Shown here in pieces: positions 1-8,492 of a DNA stretch of 46,039 bases. Source of the DNA: an uncultured Kangiellaceae bacterium. GTDB taxonomy: Bacteria > Pseudomonadota > Gammaproteobacteria > Enterobacterales > Kangiellaceae. The first letter of the stretch is position 1. Each line of letters starts with the position of its first letter. The translations under genes were made by a program, and so were the position numbers. The stretch is from contig CAJQOL010000124.1 in the NCBI GenBank assembly GCA_905479925.1, forward strand, positions 1 through 46,039, written 5' to 3'. The notes below the pieces were generated by a model that was given only the letters and a program-made list of their open reading frames with translations, did no database searches and was not told where the DNA came from.

Positions 1-63
1 TTTTGCGAGCGTACTATACCAAAATTAGAGCTCTAAGTGAGCTACATCTTGGGTAAAAATTAA

Positions 64-1416
64 CTAAAAATAGCGATCAACTAGCTTTCCATAGTGAAAA
101 TAGCCCCACTGTCCTACTCGTCTGAATTTTGCGAAGGGGAATAATGGTAACTCTCTGCTAAATAGCGGATTGTTAGGCATTTCTATTCCGGCAACTCTTT
201 GCGCTAAACGTTTACCCGCTTGCACTGCAAACGACACGCCATTGCCACAATAACCCATGCTATAAAAGACATTTTGGTGATCATCGGCCTGGCAAATATG
301 GGGAAGATCATCTAATGCTATGCTAATCCAGCCAGACCATGAGTACTGATAGTTTACATTCTTAAATGCTGGAAAGCTGGTGCGTAATACGTTTAATAGT
401 CGTTTCGCAAAATAAGGGTTATCAGCATCTTTACCGGAAATTGCGCCGCGTCCTCCGAAAAGTAGTCGATTGTCTGGTAGCTTACGAAAATAATACTTAA
501 GCGCTCGGGTATCCATTACAACATTGTCAGTTAGGAAATTTGCCGCTGACAGCTGGGTATCAGTCAGTGGCTCGGTGACGATTATTTGCGAAAGAACCGG
601 TAATGTTCGATTATCAACGGACCAATGAAATCCTTTAGGGGTATAACCATTAGTCGCTATGACGACTTTTTTAGCAGTTACTGTACCGTTTGGAGTATGT
701 AATTGTTGGCGTTGTTGTCCGTGATTGGAGGTTGTACTCCAAGAAGTAACGGGACTACCGGTGTGAATTCTTGCGCCAGCTTGCTGTGCTAGTTTTTGAT
801 AGCCGTTAGCCAATTTTAATGGATTGATACCGTAGCCATCGTTGAATCTAATCGCTCCGTGAGCATCTAAACTATCAAAATAATCTTGCTTCAATTGCTC
901 AGAGGTTAAAATTTCAGTTTGGTATCCAAATTCATCGGCTAGCATTTTTGATTGTGCAATTAAGCCAGACACCATAGAGGGTTTATGAGCCACCCTCAAA
1001 TAACCTTTTGACTGAGCGTCACAGTCAATTCCTTCAGCTATCAGGTGGTTGACGGTTTCTACTCCTTCGCAAACTTCGTTGTATATGGCCTGAGCGGTGG
1101 GTTTGCCCCATTGTGAAATCATCTTTGCATATGGTTTACGCCCGGTGGACTTTAAGATAAAACCAGCGTTTCTGCCGCTACAGCCCCAAGCCGTTCGATT
1201 AGCTTCTAATAAAAGGGGCTTAATATTGTGCTGCCTCGCTAAATGCAGAGCACATGACAAACCAGTATATCCACCGCCGATGATAGCGACATCAACATCT
1301 AAGTCACCATCAATGGGACCATCGCACGAGTTAAGCGAGCCAGAATTGTTTGCCCAATAACTTTCGGGGTAGGCTTGGTTTTGACCAGGAGACTGGTGTT
1401 TTAACGGGTCATACAT
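64..1416 (-). CDS. FAD-dependent amine oxidoreductase (DAO family, PuuB-like)
   Basis: A flavoprotein of the D-amino-acid-oxidase fold that probably oxidises an amine or amino acid in the cytoplasm. The dinucleotide-binding motif DVAIIGGGYTGLSCALHLAR lies near the N-terminus, followed by the GCSGRNAGF segment typical of gamma-glutamylputrescine oxidoreductase relatives. The C-terminal half has the FAD-contacting FYSMGYCGNGVSFAVQAGK region. I chose the ATG at 1416 (450 residues), because the YPESYWAN lead-in to the FAD domain matches the usual start region; an ATG at 1500 would add 28 residues that look non-coding. It is divergent from the GNAT gene. No polyamine genes are adjacent, so the substrate is unknown. 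Confidence 0.85.
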   Translation of the reverse strand: MYDPLKHQSPGQNQAYPESYWANNSGSLNSCDGPIDGDLDVDVAIIGGGYTGLSCALHLARQHNIKPLLLEANRTAWGCSGRNAGFILKSTGRKPYAKMISQWGKPTAQAIYNEVCEGVETVNHLIAEGIDCDAQSKGYLRVAHKPSMVSGLIAQSKMLADEFGYQTEILTSEQLKQDYFDSLDAHGAIRFNDGYGINPLKLANGYQKLAQQAGARIHTGSPVTSWSTTSNHGQQRQQLHTPNGTVTAKKVVIATNGYTPKGFHWSVDNRTLPVLSQIIVTEPLTDTQLSAANFLTDNVVMDTRALKYYFRKLPDNRLLFGGRGAISGKDADNPYFAKRLLNVLRTSFPAFKNVNYQYSWSGWISIALDDLPHICQADDHQNVFYSMGYCGNGVSFAVQAGKRLAQRVAGIEMPNNPLFSRELPLFPFAKFRRVGQWGYFHYGKLVDRYF

Positions 1417-1639
1417 AAGAGAGCCTAGCTTGTGATTGTACGGCAATTGGATTAATAGGCTCGGATTATGGCAAAATAAACGGCTAGAAGGAACAAGCAT
1501 GAAGCTAAGTCGAACGCTATTTTTAGGTTTAGTGATAGAAGAAAATTAAAATTGCTCTATTTGGACAATACCTTGGGCAATAGCTAACCCATTGAGAAAT
1601 CAATGATTAACTAGATAAAGATTGGTTTGGATTAATTCT

Positions 1640-2308
1640 ATGAGTCAACATCTTAAACTCGCGCCACTTAGCGAAGAGTACTTTGAGCGAGTTATCGAAT
1701 TGGGAAACCGTGTGCACGGCGCGGCTTATTTGACCCCTGAAATCATTGCAAACATTGACCAGAAATCTCGCAAAGAGGGAATCAGTTGCAGTTTCGTTAT
1801 GCTCGACTGTAAACCTGCAGAAGCTAAAGAAGCTAAAGAAGCTAAAGAAGCTAAAGAAGCTAAAGAAGCTAAAGAAGCTAAAGAAGCTAAAGAGACGAAA
1901 GTCGTCGGATTTCGTTTAACTTACGCTCCGGGAAATTGGCAGGTCGACCAGTGGTGCTCTGAGGACAAGTGGAAGCTAACCATCGATCAACTGTGTTATT
2001 TCAAGAGTAGTACCGTTGATGCTGATTATCGCGGATGTGGGGTGGCTAAAAGCATGTTATATGCATCCGTGGATGCGGCTAAACAGCAAGGTGCCCTAGG
2101 GGGTATTTGCCATACTTGGATGCAAAGTCCGGGAAATGCCGCTTATCATTATTTTATTAAATGCGGCGGCCAGCATTTAGAGACTTACCCTAACCGCTGG
2201 TTAGAAGATAGTATTGCCGGATATCGTTGTGTCGTTTGCGGTACAGATGTTTATTGCCATTGCGATGCAGGAGAGATGATTCTGTATTTTGACCAACTAA
2301 AGCGTTAA
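1640..2308 (+). CDS. GNAT-family N-acetyltransferase-like protein with (EAK)8 insert
   Basis: A GNAT-fold protein of 222 residues. The acetyl-CoA-binding strand/loop/helix is seen as DADYRGCGVAKSMLYASVDAA in the second half, followed by a predicted cytosolic C-terminus with five Cys residues (YRCVVCGTDVYCHCDAGE) that may bind metal. Residues 61-84 are eight perfect Glu-Ala-Lys repeats, which should form a charged helix inserted between the early beta strands. The ATG at 1640 is preferred to an in-frame TTG at 1622. A MarR gene follows 60 bp downstream on the same strand. The acceptor substrate is not known. Confidence 0.75.
   Translation: MSQHLKLAPLSEEYFERVIELGNRVHGAAYLTPEIIANIDQKSRKEGISCSFVMLDCKPAEAKEAKEAKEAKEAKEAKEAKEAKETKVVGFRLTYAPGNWQVDQWCSEDKWKLTIDQLCYFKSSTVDADYRGCGVAKSMLYASVDAAKQQGALGGICHTWMQSPGNAAYHYFIKCGGQHLETYPNRWLEDSIAGYRCVVCGTDVYCHCDAGEMILYFDQLKR
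1820..1891 (+). repeat. Eight perfect tandem copies of a 9-bp unit (gaagctaaa)
   Basis: Eight identical GAAGCTAAA units lie head to tail and in frame within the GNAT gene, followed by one diverged unit (gagacgaaa, 1892-1900). Each unit encodes Glu-Ala-Lys. Perfect identity implies recent slippage; gain or loss of a unit would keep the reading frame. Confidence 0.97.
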
Positions 2309-2326
2309 TGATTACTAAGCTATCAT

Positions 2327-2357
2327 TACAGGATAAACAAGCAGTACAGGATAAACA
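2327..2357 (+). repeat. 13-bp direct repeat upstream of the MarR gene
   Basis: TACAGGATAAACA occurs at 2327-2339 and again at 2345-2357, an 18-bp period, ending 11 bp before the MarR start codon. It may be a duplicated leader or regulator site; nothing else supports a function. Confidence 0.6.
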
Positions 2358-2368
2358 CAGGAACCATC

Positions 2369-2899
2369 ATGCAAAATGACAATGAGCTTAAAAGCAAAAT
2401 AACGAGTTCCGCCGGTAAAGTCAGTTCGACCTTGGACTTACAGACCTTTTTGCCATACCGCATGTATCGTTTGGCGGCTCAAATGTCGCAGGCGGGTCAT
2501 AAACTTTCTGATCTGTTAATCCAAAGCGGGGTGCCGATCGGCGAAAGAGAATGGCGAATTATCTCTGTTTTGGGGTCCTATGGAGGATTAACTAACAGCC
2601 ACGTTGCTGAAGCGCTTAGAACCGATGCAGCAACTGTTACTCGAGGAGTTAAAGTATTAAAGAACCTAGATTTTGTGGCGACTAAAAACTCCAAACGAGA
2701 TCGCCGAAAAGTACTGATTTATTTAACTCAAAAAGGTGCGGATTTCCATGATCAAATCACCCCTAAACGGATTGAAACCGGCGATCAGATAGAATCTTGT
2801 TTTTCTGTAGAAGAAAAGCAACAACTGCATCACTTGCTAAATAAGTTAGATAGACACTTGTATCATTTGGAAAATGAACTTGAAGACGAGTGGGAGTAG
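2369..2899 (+). CDS. MarR-family transcriptional regulator
   Basis: A winged-helix regulator of 176 residues, slightly longer than usual for the family because of an N-terminal extension. Residues about 60-125 hold the helix-turn-helix and wing: GLTNSHVAEALRTDAATVTR is the recognition region and KRDRRKVLIYLTQKG the wing with its typical Asp-Arg-Arg. The C-terminal helix LHHLLNKLDRHLYHLENEL would dimerise. An AGGAA ribosome-binding site precedes the ATG. It follows the GNAT gene and could control it, but its ligand and targets are not shown by the sequence. Confidence 0.9.
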   Translation: MQNDNELKSKITSSAGKVSSTLDLQTFLPYRMYRLAAQMSQAGHKLSDLLIQSGVPIGEREWRIISVLGSYGGLTNSHVAEALRTDAATVTRGVKVLKNLDFVATKNSKRDRRKVLIYLTQKGADFHDQITPKRIETGDQIESCFSVEEKQQLHHLLNKLDRHLYHLENELEDEWE

Positions 2900-3001
2900 A
2901 CGTTGCATTCTTAGCGATGCTTAAAAGCGCCAAAGTCGGTTAACCGAACTAGCTACTACTTTACGCAGTCAATTTTTTACCTTATCAAATCTGGAAAAAA
3001 C

Positions 3002-4894
3002 ATGAGACGGAATAAAATCAATAAGAAAACAGCCATCATCGCGTGTATTACAGCTTCACTCTTGATAGCCGGCTGCGGCCAGCAGCCCCCTGAAGAAGCC
3101 CCTCAAAAAACATCGCAGCAGGAAACTCCTGAAATAAACAAAGTTGACGAAAATAAACTACAGCAAACCTTTGAACAAGCAACAAAAACGTTGTTTAAAT
3201 ACCGGGCAGTTTCGGCGACTTTGTTTGGAGTATCTGATGAAACCGCGGGATACCATTATAAGTCTGAAATGGAAGATTATAGTTCCTCCCAGGAAATGCA
3301 ATTGCGAGGTGAGTTAGTCCAGCTGTCCAACCGTTTAAAAGAGCTGACAACCGATACTACGCAAGATGAAGAGAACCGCCGAGTCGTCGCCGATATTATT
3401 GACTACTTTTCGGGGGCTCAGGGTATGCCCGTTGGTTATATTGATCCTTGGATGGGACACTCGGCGTTTGTAGCTAATCAAATCAATGGGCCGCTTATTG
3501 ATGCACCAAATAATTTGATTAATAGTCATACGGTTAACTCAGAAGCTGATGCCAGTGATTTTCTTGCACGACTAAATGCTTTCGAAAACATGTTAGCTAG
3601 CATTAACCAAAAAGTGCTTAACGATGCTGAGAATAACTGGATACCACCTAAAATTATTCTTCAAAAGACGATTAACTATCTGGATGGTTTTGTAAAAAAC
3701 AAAGTAGAAGACAATTCTTTGCTGACGAGTTTCAAGAGTAAGTTAGGAGGGGTCGCTGAGCTAAATGAGAAACAACGTAAGCAGTTTTATAACGACGCAA
3801 AATCGGCGTTAAGTAGCAAGGTTTATCCTGGTTACCAAACTATTTTAGATACATTAACGGGACTATTACCCAAAGCCACTACGGAATCAGGTATTTGGGC
3901 GCAGCCCGGTGGCGAAGCGTTTTATCAATATTCGGTTAGCAAGCTTGGTGATACCGATTTGACGCCGGTAGAAATCCACGATATTGGCTTACGGGAAGTC
4001 GCTAGAATTTCCGCAGAAATGGAGCAAATATTGGTGGCGGAGGGTTATACAGAAGGCAGCGTAGGCGAGCGGGTAAATAATTTAGTAAAAGAAGACCGAT
4101 TTGTTTATGAAGACAGTGAAAAAGGGCGAGAGGATTTACTGCAGTTTTTAAGGGATTCAATCAAAGAAATTGAATTATTAATGCCTCAACAATTTGAAAG
4201 TGTGCCTCCCTATCCTGTAGAGGTTAAACGTATACCGATTGCCACTCAAGATTCAAGTGCAGGAGGTTATTACACGCCACCGGCCATTGATGGCAGTGTA
4301 CCTGGTATTTACTGGATAAATTTGAAAGAGATGACCGCTAATCCAACCTATGGTCTAAAAACTTTAACTTATCACGAAGCAGTGCCCGGGCATCATTGGC
4401 AAGTAGCGTTAAATATGGCACAGGAGCAAATGCCATTGTTACGTCGAATCGCACCTTATAATGCGTATGTTGAAGGATGGGCGCTTTATTCTGAACAGGT
4501 GGCATATGAGATGGGCTTGTACAAAGATGATCCTTTTGGCAATCTCGGCCGTTTACAGGCGGAGTTATTTCGTTCCGTTAGACTGGTTGTAGACACGGGA
4601 ATGCATGCCAAAAAGTGGTCCCGTGAGCAAGCCATTGAATATATGGCGTCTACCACAGGAACTGCGCCATCGGATGTTGTTAGCGAAATTGAGCGCTATA
4701 TGGTCTGGCCTGGTCAGGCGTTAGGTTATAAGTTGGGGATGTTAAAGATCTTATCGTTAAGAGAATACGCACAATCAAAACTTCAAACCGCCTACGATAG
4801 TAAACAATTTCACGATTTAATTTTGCTTTCAGGAGCGGTGCCTATGAGTGTTTTAGACGAAAAGGTCAAAGCTTGGGTTGAAACTTTTCTATAG
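3002..4894 (+). CDS. DUF885 family lipoprotein (putative metallopeptidase-like)
   Basis: An exported protein of 630 residues. The N-terminus has a lipoprotein signal ending LLIAGC, with Cys25 as the acylated residue, followed by a Pro/Glu/Gln-rich linker. The rest matches DUF885, a widespread family with an HExxxGHH signature resembling metallopeptidases: here HEAVPGHHW starts at His458, and YVEGWALYSEQ downstream could supply a further metal ligand. Length is normal for the family. It is likely a periplasmic or outer-membrane-bound peptidase-like enzyme, but the substrate is unknown. It stands alone between the MarR gene and the fol cluster. Confidence 0.85.
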   Translation: MRRNKINKKTAIIACITASLLIAGCGQQPPEEAPQKTSQQETPEINKVDENKLQQTFEQATKTLFKYRAVSATLFGVSDETAGYHYKSEMEDYSSSQEMQLRGELVQLSNRLKELTTDTTQDEENRRVVADIIDYFSGAQGMPVGYIDPWMGHSAFVANQINGPLIDAPNNLINSHTVNSEADASDFLARLNAFENMLASINQKVLNDAENNWIPPKIILQKTINYLDGFVKNKVEDNSLLTSFKSKLGGVAELNEKQRKQFYNDAKSALSSKVYPGYQTILDTLTGLLPKATTESGIWAQPGGEAFYQYSVSKLGDTDLTPVEIHDIGLREVARISAEMEQILVAEGYTEGSVGERVNNLVKEDRFVYEDSEKGREDLLQFLRDSIKEIELLMPQQFESVPPYPVEVKRIPIATQDSSAGGYYTPPAIDGSVPGIYWINLKEMTANPTYGLKTLTYHEAVPGHHWQVALNMAQEQMPLLRRIAPYNAYVEGWALYSEQVAYEMGLYKDDPFGNLGRLQAELFRSVRLVVDTGMHAKKWSREQAIEYMASTTGTAPSDVVSEIERYMVWPGQALGYKLGMLKILSLREYAQSKLQTAYDSKQFHDLILLSGAVPMSVLDEKVKAWVETFL

Positions 4895-5256
4895 GGCCAT
4901 TGCCGAACGTCTCTAATTCTTTCTAAACGGCGTTTTTCTATGGCAAGCCCTTTGACATTAATCGCCCCAGAATTGCTTGATGTTATCTGGGGGTTCCTCT
5001 TTTAATACTCAAAAAGGATCTTAACATCGGTTTCTCTGATTGATTGAACTTCTCTTTTTTCCGCTGTCCTGCTTTATCGTGGTTTCGCTGCGTTGTTAGC
5101 TTGAACGGTTGCAATGCTAACGCGGTCCAAGTTGGATGGGGCGAAATTAACCGGATCTAAATCGATAAAGATTGCGTATACACCCATGTTCTCAAACCAA
5201 TGAATAATCACATCAATTGATTAAACGATTCTGTGAAACAACTCTGTGAAACTACT
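4895..5256. other. Intergenic region before folX
   Basis: A gap of 362 bp with no convincing ORF on either strand. It holds the weak hairpin described at 4965-5002. I see no clear promoter or operator for the fol genes, although their promoter must lie here. Confidence 0.6.
4965..5002 (+). terminator. Possible terminator after the DUF885 gene
   Basis: CCCCAGA (4965-4971) and TCTGGGG (4986-4992) form a 7-bp stem with a 14-base loop, followed by a T-rich stretch. It lies 70 bp past the stop codon. The T-run is not immediate, so efficiency is doubtful. Confidence 0.4.
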
Positions 5257-5616
5257 ATGCCAAATGCTGTAATAAAAATTACTAACCTGAGATTAAGGAC
5301 TTATATAGGCTTTAACGAGGATGAAAAAAAGAAACTTCAGGACATTGTTATTAACTTAGAAATTCACTATCCGGCTAATAGTTTGTGTTTAAGTGATCAC
5401 GTTCCAGAAGCGCTTGACTATAAATGTATAACCAAAAAAATTATCCAACACGTTGAGGATGGTCGGTTTTTATTGTTGGAGAAATTAGTTTCCGATGTAC
5501 TTAACATCTGCACAGAACACGAAGTTGTAACTTTCGCTGCTGTAACCATCGACAAGCCACACGCGCTGCGATTTGCAGATTCTGTATCGCTCACTTTGCA
5601 AAAACACTGCAAATAA
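5257..5616 (+). CDS. folX: Dihydroneopterin triphosphate 2'-epimerase
   Basis: Converts dihydroneopterin triphosphate to the dihydromonapterin form. The 119-residue product aligns closely, from memory, with E. coli FolX rather than Fol[21 protein letters not shown], then [32 protein letters not shown] and the C-terminal [16 protein letters not shown]. The start is taken at ATG 5257 because the homology begins there; a GTG at 5233 is in frame but adds unrelated residues. It is first of a tight folX-folE-folM run, which supports the monapterin role. Confidence 0.9.
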   Translation: MPNAVIKITNLRLRTYIGFNEDEKKKLQDIVINLEIHYPANSLCLSDHVPEALDYKCITKKIIQHVEDGRFLLLEKLVSDVLNICTEHEVVTFAAVTIDKPHALRFADSVSLTLQKHCK

Positions 5617-5636
5617 CAATTTTTAAGGAATCAACA

Positions 5637-6275
5637 ATGATCACACCGGAAGCACAGCTTGTAAAAAAAGTGCTAATTGAGCAAGGGTTAGAAACACCAC
5701 TCATTGAAAGTGAATTAACGTCGGAGCAAAAATACCAAAAAATTAAAGGATTATTTACCGAGGTCGTTGCTACTTTAGGACTTGATCTAAACGACGACAG
5801 CCTCTGCGAAACGCCTCATCGAATAGCAAAAATGTATGTTCATGAAATTTTTTCAGGACTGGACTATGGGAACTTCCCAAAAATAGCCGTCATTGAAAAT
5901 AAAATGAATGTTGATGAAATGGTTAAAGTCGATAAAATCGATCTTACCAGTACCTGCGAGCACCATTTTATTACTATCGACGGTATGGCAAAGGTTGCGT
6001 ACATACCGAAAAACAAGATTATTGGATTATCCAAAATTAATCGAGTGGTCAGGTTTTTTGCGCAACGACCTCAGGTTCAGGAGCGATTGACACAACAGGT
6101 TCTAATAGCTCTGCAAACCTTACTGGAAACAGATAATGTGGCTGTGAGTATCAAGGCCACTCACTATTGTGTTAAGTCTCGAGGTGTGCAAGATAGTAAT
6201 TCGGAAACTTCAACAACCGCGCTTGGAGGTATATTTAAGTCGAATGTCCATACCCGCGCAGAATTTATAAGCTAA
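5637..6275 (+). CDS. folE: GTP cyclohydrolase I
   Basis: Converts GTP to 7,8-dihydroneopterin triphosphate, the entry step to folate and pterin cofactors. The 212-residue protein shows the FolE signatures: [20 protein letters not shown] in the N-terminal half, the zinc and catalytic segment [13 protein letters not shown], then [10 protein letters not shown] with the second zinc Cys, and [21 protein letters not shown] good AAGGA ribosome-binding site precedes the ATG. It sits 20 bp after folX and 16 bp before folM. It may be a dedicated copy for monapterin; whether another folE exists outside the window cannot be told. Confidence 0.96.
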   Translation: MITPEAQLVKKVLIEQGLETPLIESELTSEQKYQKIKGLFTEVVATLGLDLNDDSLCETPHRIAKMYVHEIFSGLDYGNFPKIAVIENKMNVDEMVKVDKIDLTSTCEHHFITIDGMAKVAYIPKNKIIGLSKINRVVRFFAQRPQVQERLTQQVLIALQTLLETDNVAVSIKATHYCVKSRGVQDSNSETSTTALGGIFKSNVHTRAEFIS

Positions 6276-6291
6276 ATAAACAGGTCTCTTA

Positions 6292-7008
6292 GTGGATAAC
6301 AAACAGATTGTATTGATAACTGGCGTTGGTAAGCGCATTGGTTTCCAATTAGCCAAACACTTACTGTCGAAAAATTATCGAGTGATAGGGACCTATAGAA
6401 CTCGATATTCCAGTATTGATGAACTCGAAGAGCTAGGAGCTGCTCTCTATTGTTGTGACTTTTACGACAAGGTTGCGTTTGATTCTTTTGTAGAACATAT
6501 ACAAAACAGTCACGATTCGCTACGGGCAGTTATTCATAATGCTTCTGACTGGTTACCAGACAACTGCGAGCATCCCTCTGACACCGTATTTGAACGCATG
6601 ATGCAGATACATGCACAAACACCCTATTTACTTAATTTAGCCCTTTCTCCTTTATTAAAAGCGAGTAAAGCCTCGTTTAAAGATATTATTCATTTTACAG
6701 ATTATGTTGTAGAAAAAGGAAGTAAGAAACATATTGCTTATGCGGCAAGTAAAGCGGCCTTAGATAATTTAACCTTATCTTTTGCGGCCTCTTTAGCACC
6801 AGACATTAAAGTGAATAGCATTGCACCAGCGTTAATCAAGTTTAATCAGCACGATAGTGAATCCTACAAGGAAAAAGCAGTCAATAAATCACTGATGAAA
6901 GTTGAAGGGGGTTACCGAGCGGTTATCGATACCGTCGATTATTTGATGCAAAGTAACTACGTGACTGGGCGAACACTAGCTCTTGATGGTGGGCGTCATC
7001 TTGTCTAA
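6292..7008 (+). CDS. folM: Dihydromonapterin reductase (short-chain dehydrogenase)
   Basis: An NADPH-dependent short-chain dehydrogenase that reduces dihydromonapterin (and dihydrofolate) to the tetrahydro form. The cofactor motif is ITGVGKRIGFQLAKHLL, with Arg in the RTRYSS loop suiting NADPH. The active site is YAASKAALDNLTLSFA, and the C-terminus ends with the family-typical TGRTLALDGGRHLV. Translation starts at a GTG 16 bp after folE. The folX-folE-folM order points to tetrahydromonapterin, known in Pseudomonas as cofactor of phenylalanine hydroxylase; no phhA gene is in this window. Confidence 0.88.
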   Translation: MDNKQIVLITGVGKRIGFQLAKHLLSKNYRVIGTYRTRYSSIDELEELGAALYCCDFYDKVAFDSFVEHIQNSHDSLRAVIHNASDWLPDNCEHPSDTVFERMMQIHAQTPYLLNLALSPLLKASKASFKDIIHFTDYVVEKGSKKHIAYAASKAALDNLTLSFAASLAPDIKVNSIAPALIKFNQHDSESYKEKAVNKSLMKVEGGYRAVIDTVDYLMQSNYVTGRTLALDGGRHLV

Positions 7009-7265
7009 GAATTAAGACTTCGTCGGCAATGCAACTTACAAGGTTCATCTACTGATGGTTTGATGACAGCGGTCTTAAAACAATCTTCTTAAATGGATAA
7101 TCACTAAAGTATTCTATAGAGGTTGATTAAATAACCAAAGTAGCCTATCAGTTGCCCAAAATTTACCTCAAAAAATCCCTAACTATTTGTTCAAGACTCG
7201 TCAACGAGCTTCGTTTAGTGCATTATATCGAACATTGAAACAGATAAAGGTAAAAGATAAATACT

Positions 7266-7559
7266 ATGTCGCTAGATATTGACGAAATAGGTATTGAGGA
7301 TTTAGAGCAAGAGTGTGGTTGTGAAATTACCGAGCAACATGAATGTGATGCAAATCATTTACCCCAGCAGTTAAGAATTTTAAAACTTCTTCCGGATGAT
7401 CCAAAGCAAGTTGCTTGGGAGTTCTTTAGTATCTGGTTAGCTAATGCCGAAGACGTAGAACTCGGTGAAGCAGAGATTGTTGGTGAATTAATGAACCTGT
7501 CATCTGTAAAAGTAAATTTTTGTCCGTTTTGTGGTGTTAAACTTTCGACAGCTGATTGA
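7266..7559 (+). CDS. Small acidic Cys-rich hypothetical protein
   Basis: A 97-residue acidic protein that I do not recognise. It has five cysteines: Cys17 and Cys19 in ECGCE, Cys27, and a C-terminal CPFCG (Cys86, Cys89) that resembles one half of a zinc ribbon. The centre, VAWEFFSIWLANAEDVELG, is predicted helical. There is no signal peptide, so it should be cytoplasmic. It is a single gene between folM and the convergent repeat-protein gene, and a small hairpin follows it. A metal-binding adaptor is a reasonable guess only. Confidence 0.7.
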   Translation: MSLDIDEIGIEDLEQECGCEITEQHECDANHLPQQLRILKLLPDDPKQVAWEFFSIWLANAEDVELGEAEIVGELMNLSSVKVNFCPFCGVKLSTAD

Positions 7560-7561
7560 AT

Positions 7562-7583
7562 GCTATTCCCAGCAATAGCTTTT
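7562..7583 (+). terminator. Small hairpin with T-run after the 97-residue gene
   Basis: GCTATT (7562-7567) pairs with AATAGC (7574-7579), followed at once by TTTT. The stem is only 6 bp, so this is a weak candidate terminator three bases past the stop codon. Confidence 0.4.
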
Positions 7584-7680
7584 AAATCTATGAATATTTG
7601 AATTTTTGATGCTGTGGCTCTTTGAATCTTTTATAAAACTTATCGTATTTTTATTACCTTACTCACCCGAGCACAACACA

Positions 7681-7710
7681 AAAAAATCCCCCTTGTTAAA
7701 AAGGAGGATT
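7681..7710 (-). terminator. Rho-independent terminator of the repeat-protein gene
   Basis: On the minus strand AATCCTCCTT pairs with AAGGGGGATT (one T-G wobble) around a 6-base loop and runs into seven or more T residues. It lies 38 bp after the stop of the gene at 7748-8314 and is a textbook intrinsic terminator. Confidence 0.85.
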
Positions 7711-7747
7711 AGCTTTGAGCAAGTTATCTAGCCATTCAGTCGTCAGA

Positions 7748-8314
7748 CTATTTTCTTTGAAGGCGCTGCTTTTTCTTCTCAGGACACTTTTCCCCCGGAT
7801 TAATCATAGTTCCGTCTGGGCAAAGTTTGTATCCAGCTCTTACTGCCTTTTCTGGACATTTCTCGCCAGGGTTAATCATCGAGCCATCAGGACAAAGTTT
7901 GTACCCAGCGCGAACCGCTTTTTCTGGACACTTTTCCCCTGGATTAATCATCGTTCCGTCTGGGCATAAGCGATAGGCACCTCTCGCTAACATTGGCGAT
8001 GATTTATCCAACTCTTTGGTCAGTTGGGCGGGTGCGTGGTTGCGTTTACCGGTAGGTAAACCCTGCGCTCGGTTTGTAAAGACCGGTGGCTTTTTGGCCA
8101 TTAATGGAGACGCTTTATCAACTGGCTTTGTTACCGTAAAAGGCTTGTGCTGTCGCTTACCAGTAGGCTTTCCCGAGGCTGCATCGCGTGGCTGATTGAT
8201 TGAAATAGTCGTTTTCACATTCTTGTTTTCCACTTCACCTTCTTCTGCAAAAGTGAAACCGCTATATAAAAACGCAGAGAATAATGTCGCTGTAGTTAGT
8301 AATTTAATATTCAT
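7748..8314 (-). CDS. Secreted repeat protein with CPDG-x-MINPGEKCPE units
   Basis: A 188-residue exported protein of unknown function. It starts with a signal peptide (LLTTATLFSAFLYSGFTFA). Residues about 45-115 hold two copies of a basic motif, PTGKRxHxP...TKxxDKxSPxxA. The C-terminal third is three 24-residue units, each with YxLCPDG, MINPGEKCPE and a KAVRAG linker, giving six cysteines that could form one disulfide per unit. It ends in a basic tail. An AAGGAAA site precedes the ATG and an ECF-type promoter lies 34 bp upstream. It is probably a periplasmic, surface or secreted effector of the neighbouring sigma factor. Confidence 0.85.
   Translation of the reverse strand: MNIKLLTTATLFSAFLYSGFTFAEEGEVENKNVKTTISINQPRDAASGKPTGKRQHKPFTVTKPVDKASPLMAKKPPVFTNRAQGLPTGKRNHAPAQLTKELDKSSPMLARGAYRLCPDGTMINPGEKCPEKAVRAGYKLCPDGSMINPGEKCPEKAVRAGYKLCPDGTMINPGEKCPEKKKQRLQRK
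7778..7975 (-). repeat. Three tandem 72-bp coding repeats
   Basis: Three 24-codon units encode the LCPDG-x-MINPGEKCPE repeat. The copies differ mostly at third codon positions (for example ggacacttttccccc versus ggacatttctcgcca on the plus strand) while the protein is nearly unchanged. The duplication is therefore old and the protein sequence is conserved by selection. Boundaries are approximate. Confidence 0.85.
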
Positions 8315-8347
8315 GATATTTCCTTAATAAGTTAGTTTAGACACTAG

Positions 8348-8377
8348 TGAGTCGTAGCTACTTAATAGGTGGTTCAA
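8348..8377 (-). promoter_or_regulatory. ECF-type promoter of the repeat-protein gene
   Basis: On the minus strand the sequence reads AAAATAAATTGAACC, 16 bases, then CGACTCAC. The -35 element is TTGAACC (8371-8377) and the -10 element CGACTCA (8348-8354). The same two blocks with the same spacing occur upstream of the gene at 15093-15566. GAAC in the -35 box is typical of ECF sigma factors, and an ECF gene lies between the two sites. Confidence 0.8.
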
Positions 8378-8492
8378 TTTATTTTGAATAATTCACATAA
8401 ATATTGTTCCTTGTTTGCAGTGTTTCATTAAAAACTTTAGAAAAAGCTTATTTATTAATGACTTAAAAAAGTTGATGGGGTTAAAAATAGAA

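Noticed and set aside
1820-1900. Short tandem array as a CRISPR-like element
   Set aside because: The units are 9 bp with no spacers and lie in frame inside a coding gene.
7715-7969. 84-codon plus-strand ORF with apparent repeats
   Set aside because: It is the antisense shadow of the 72-bp repeats of the minus-strand secreted protein.
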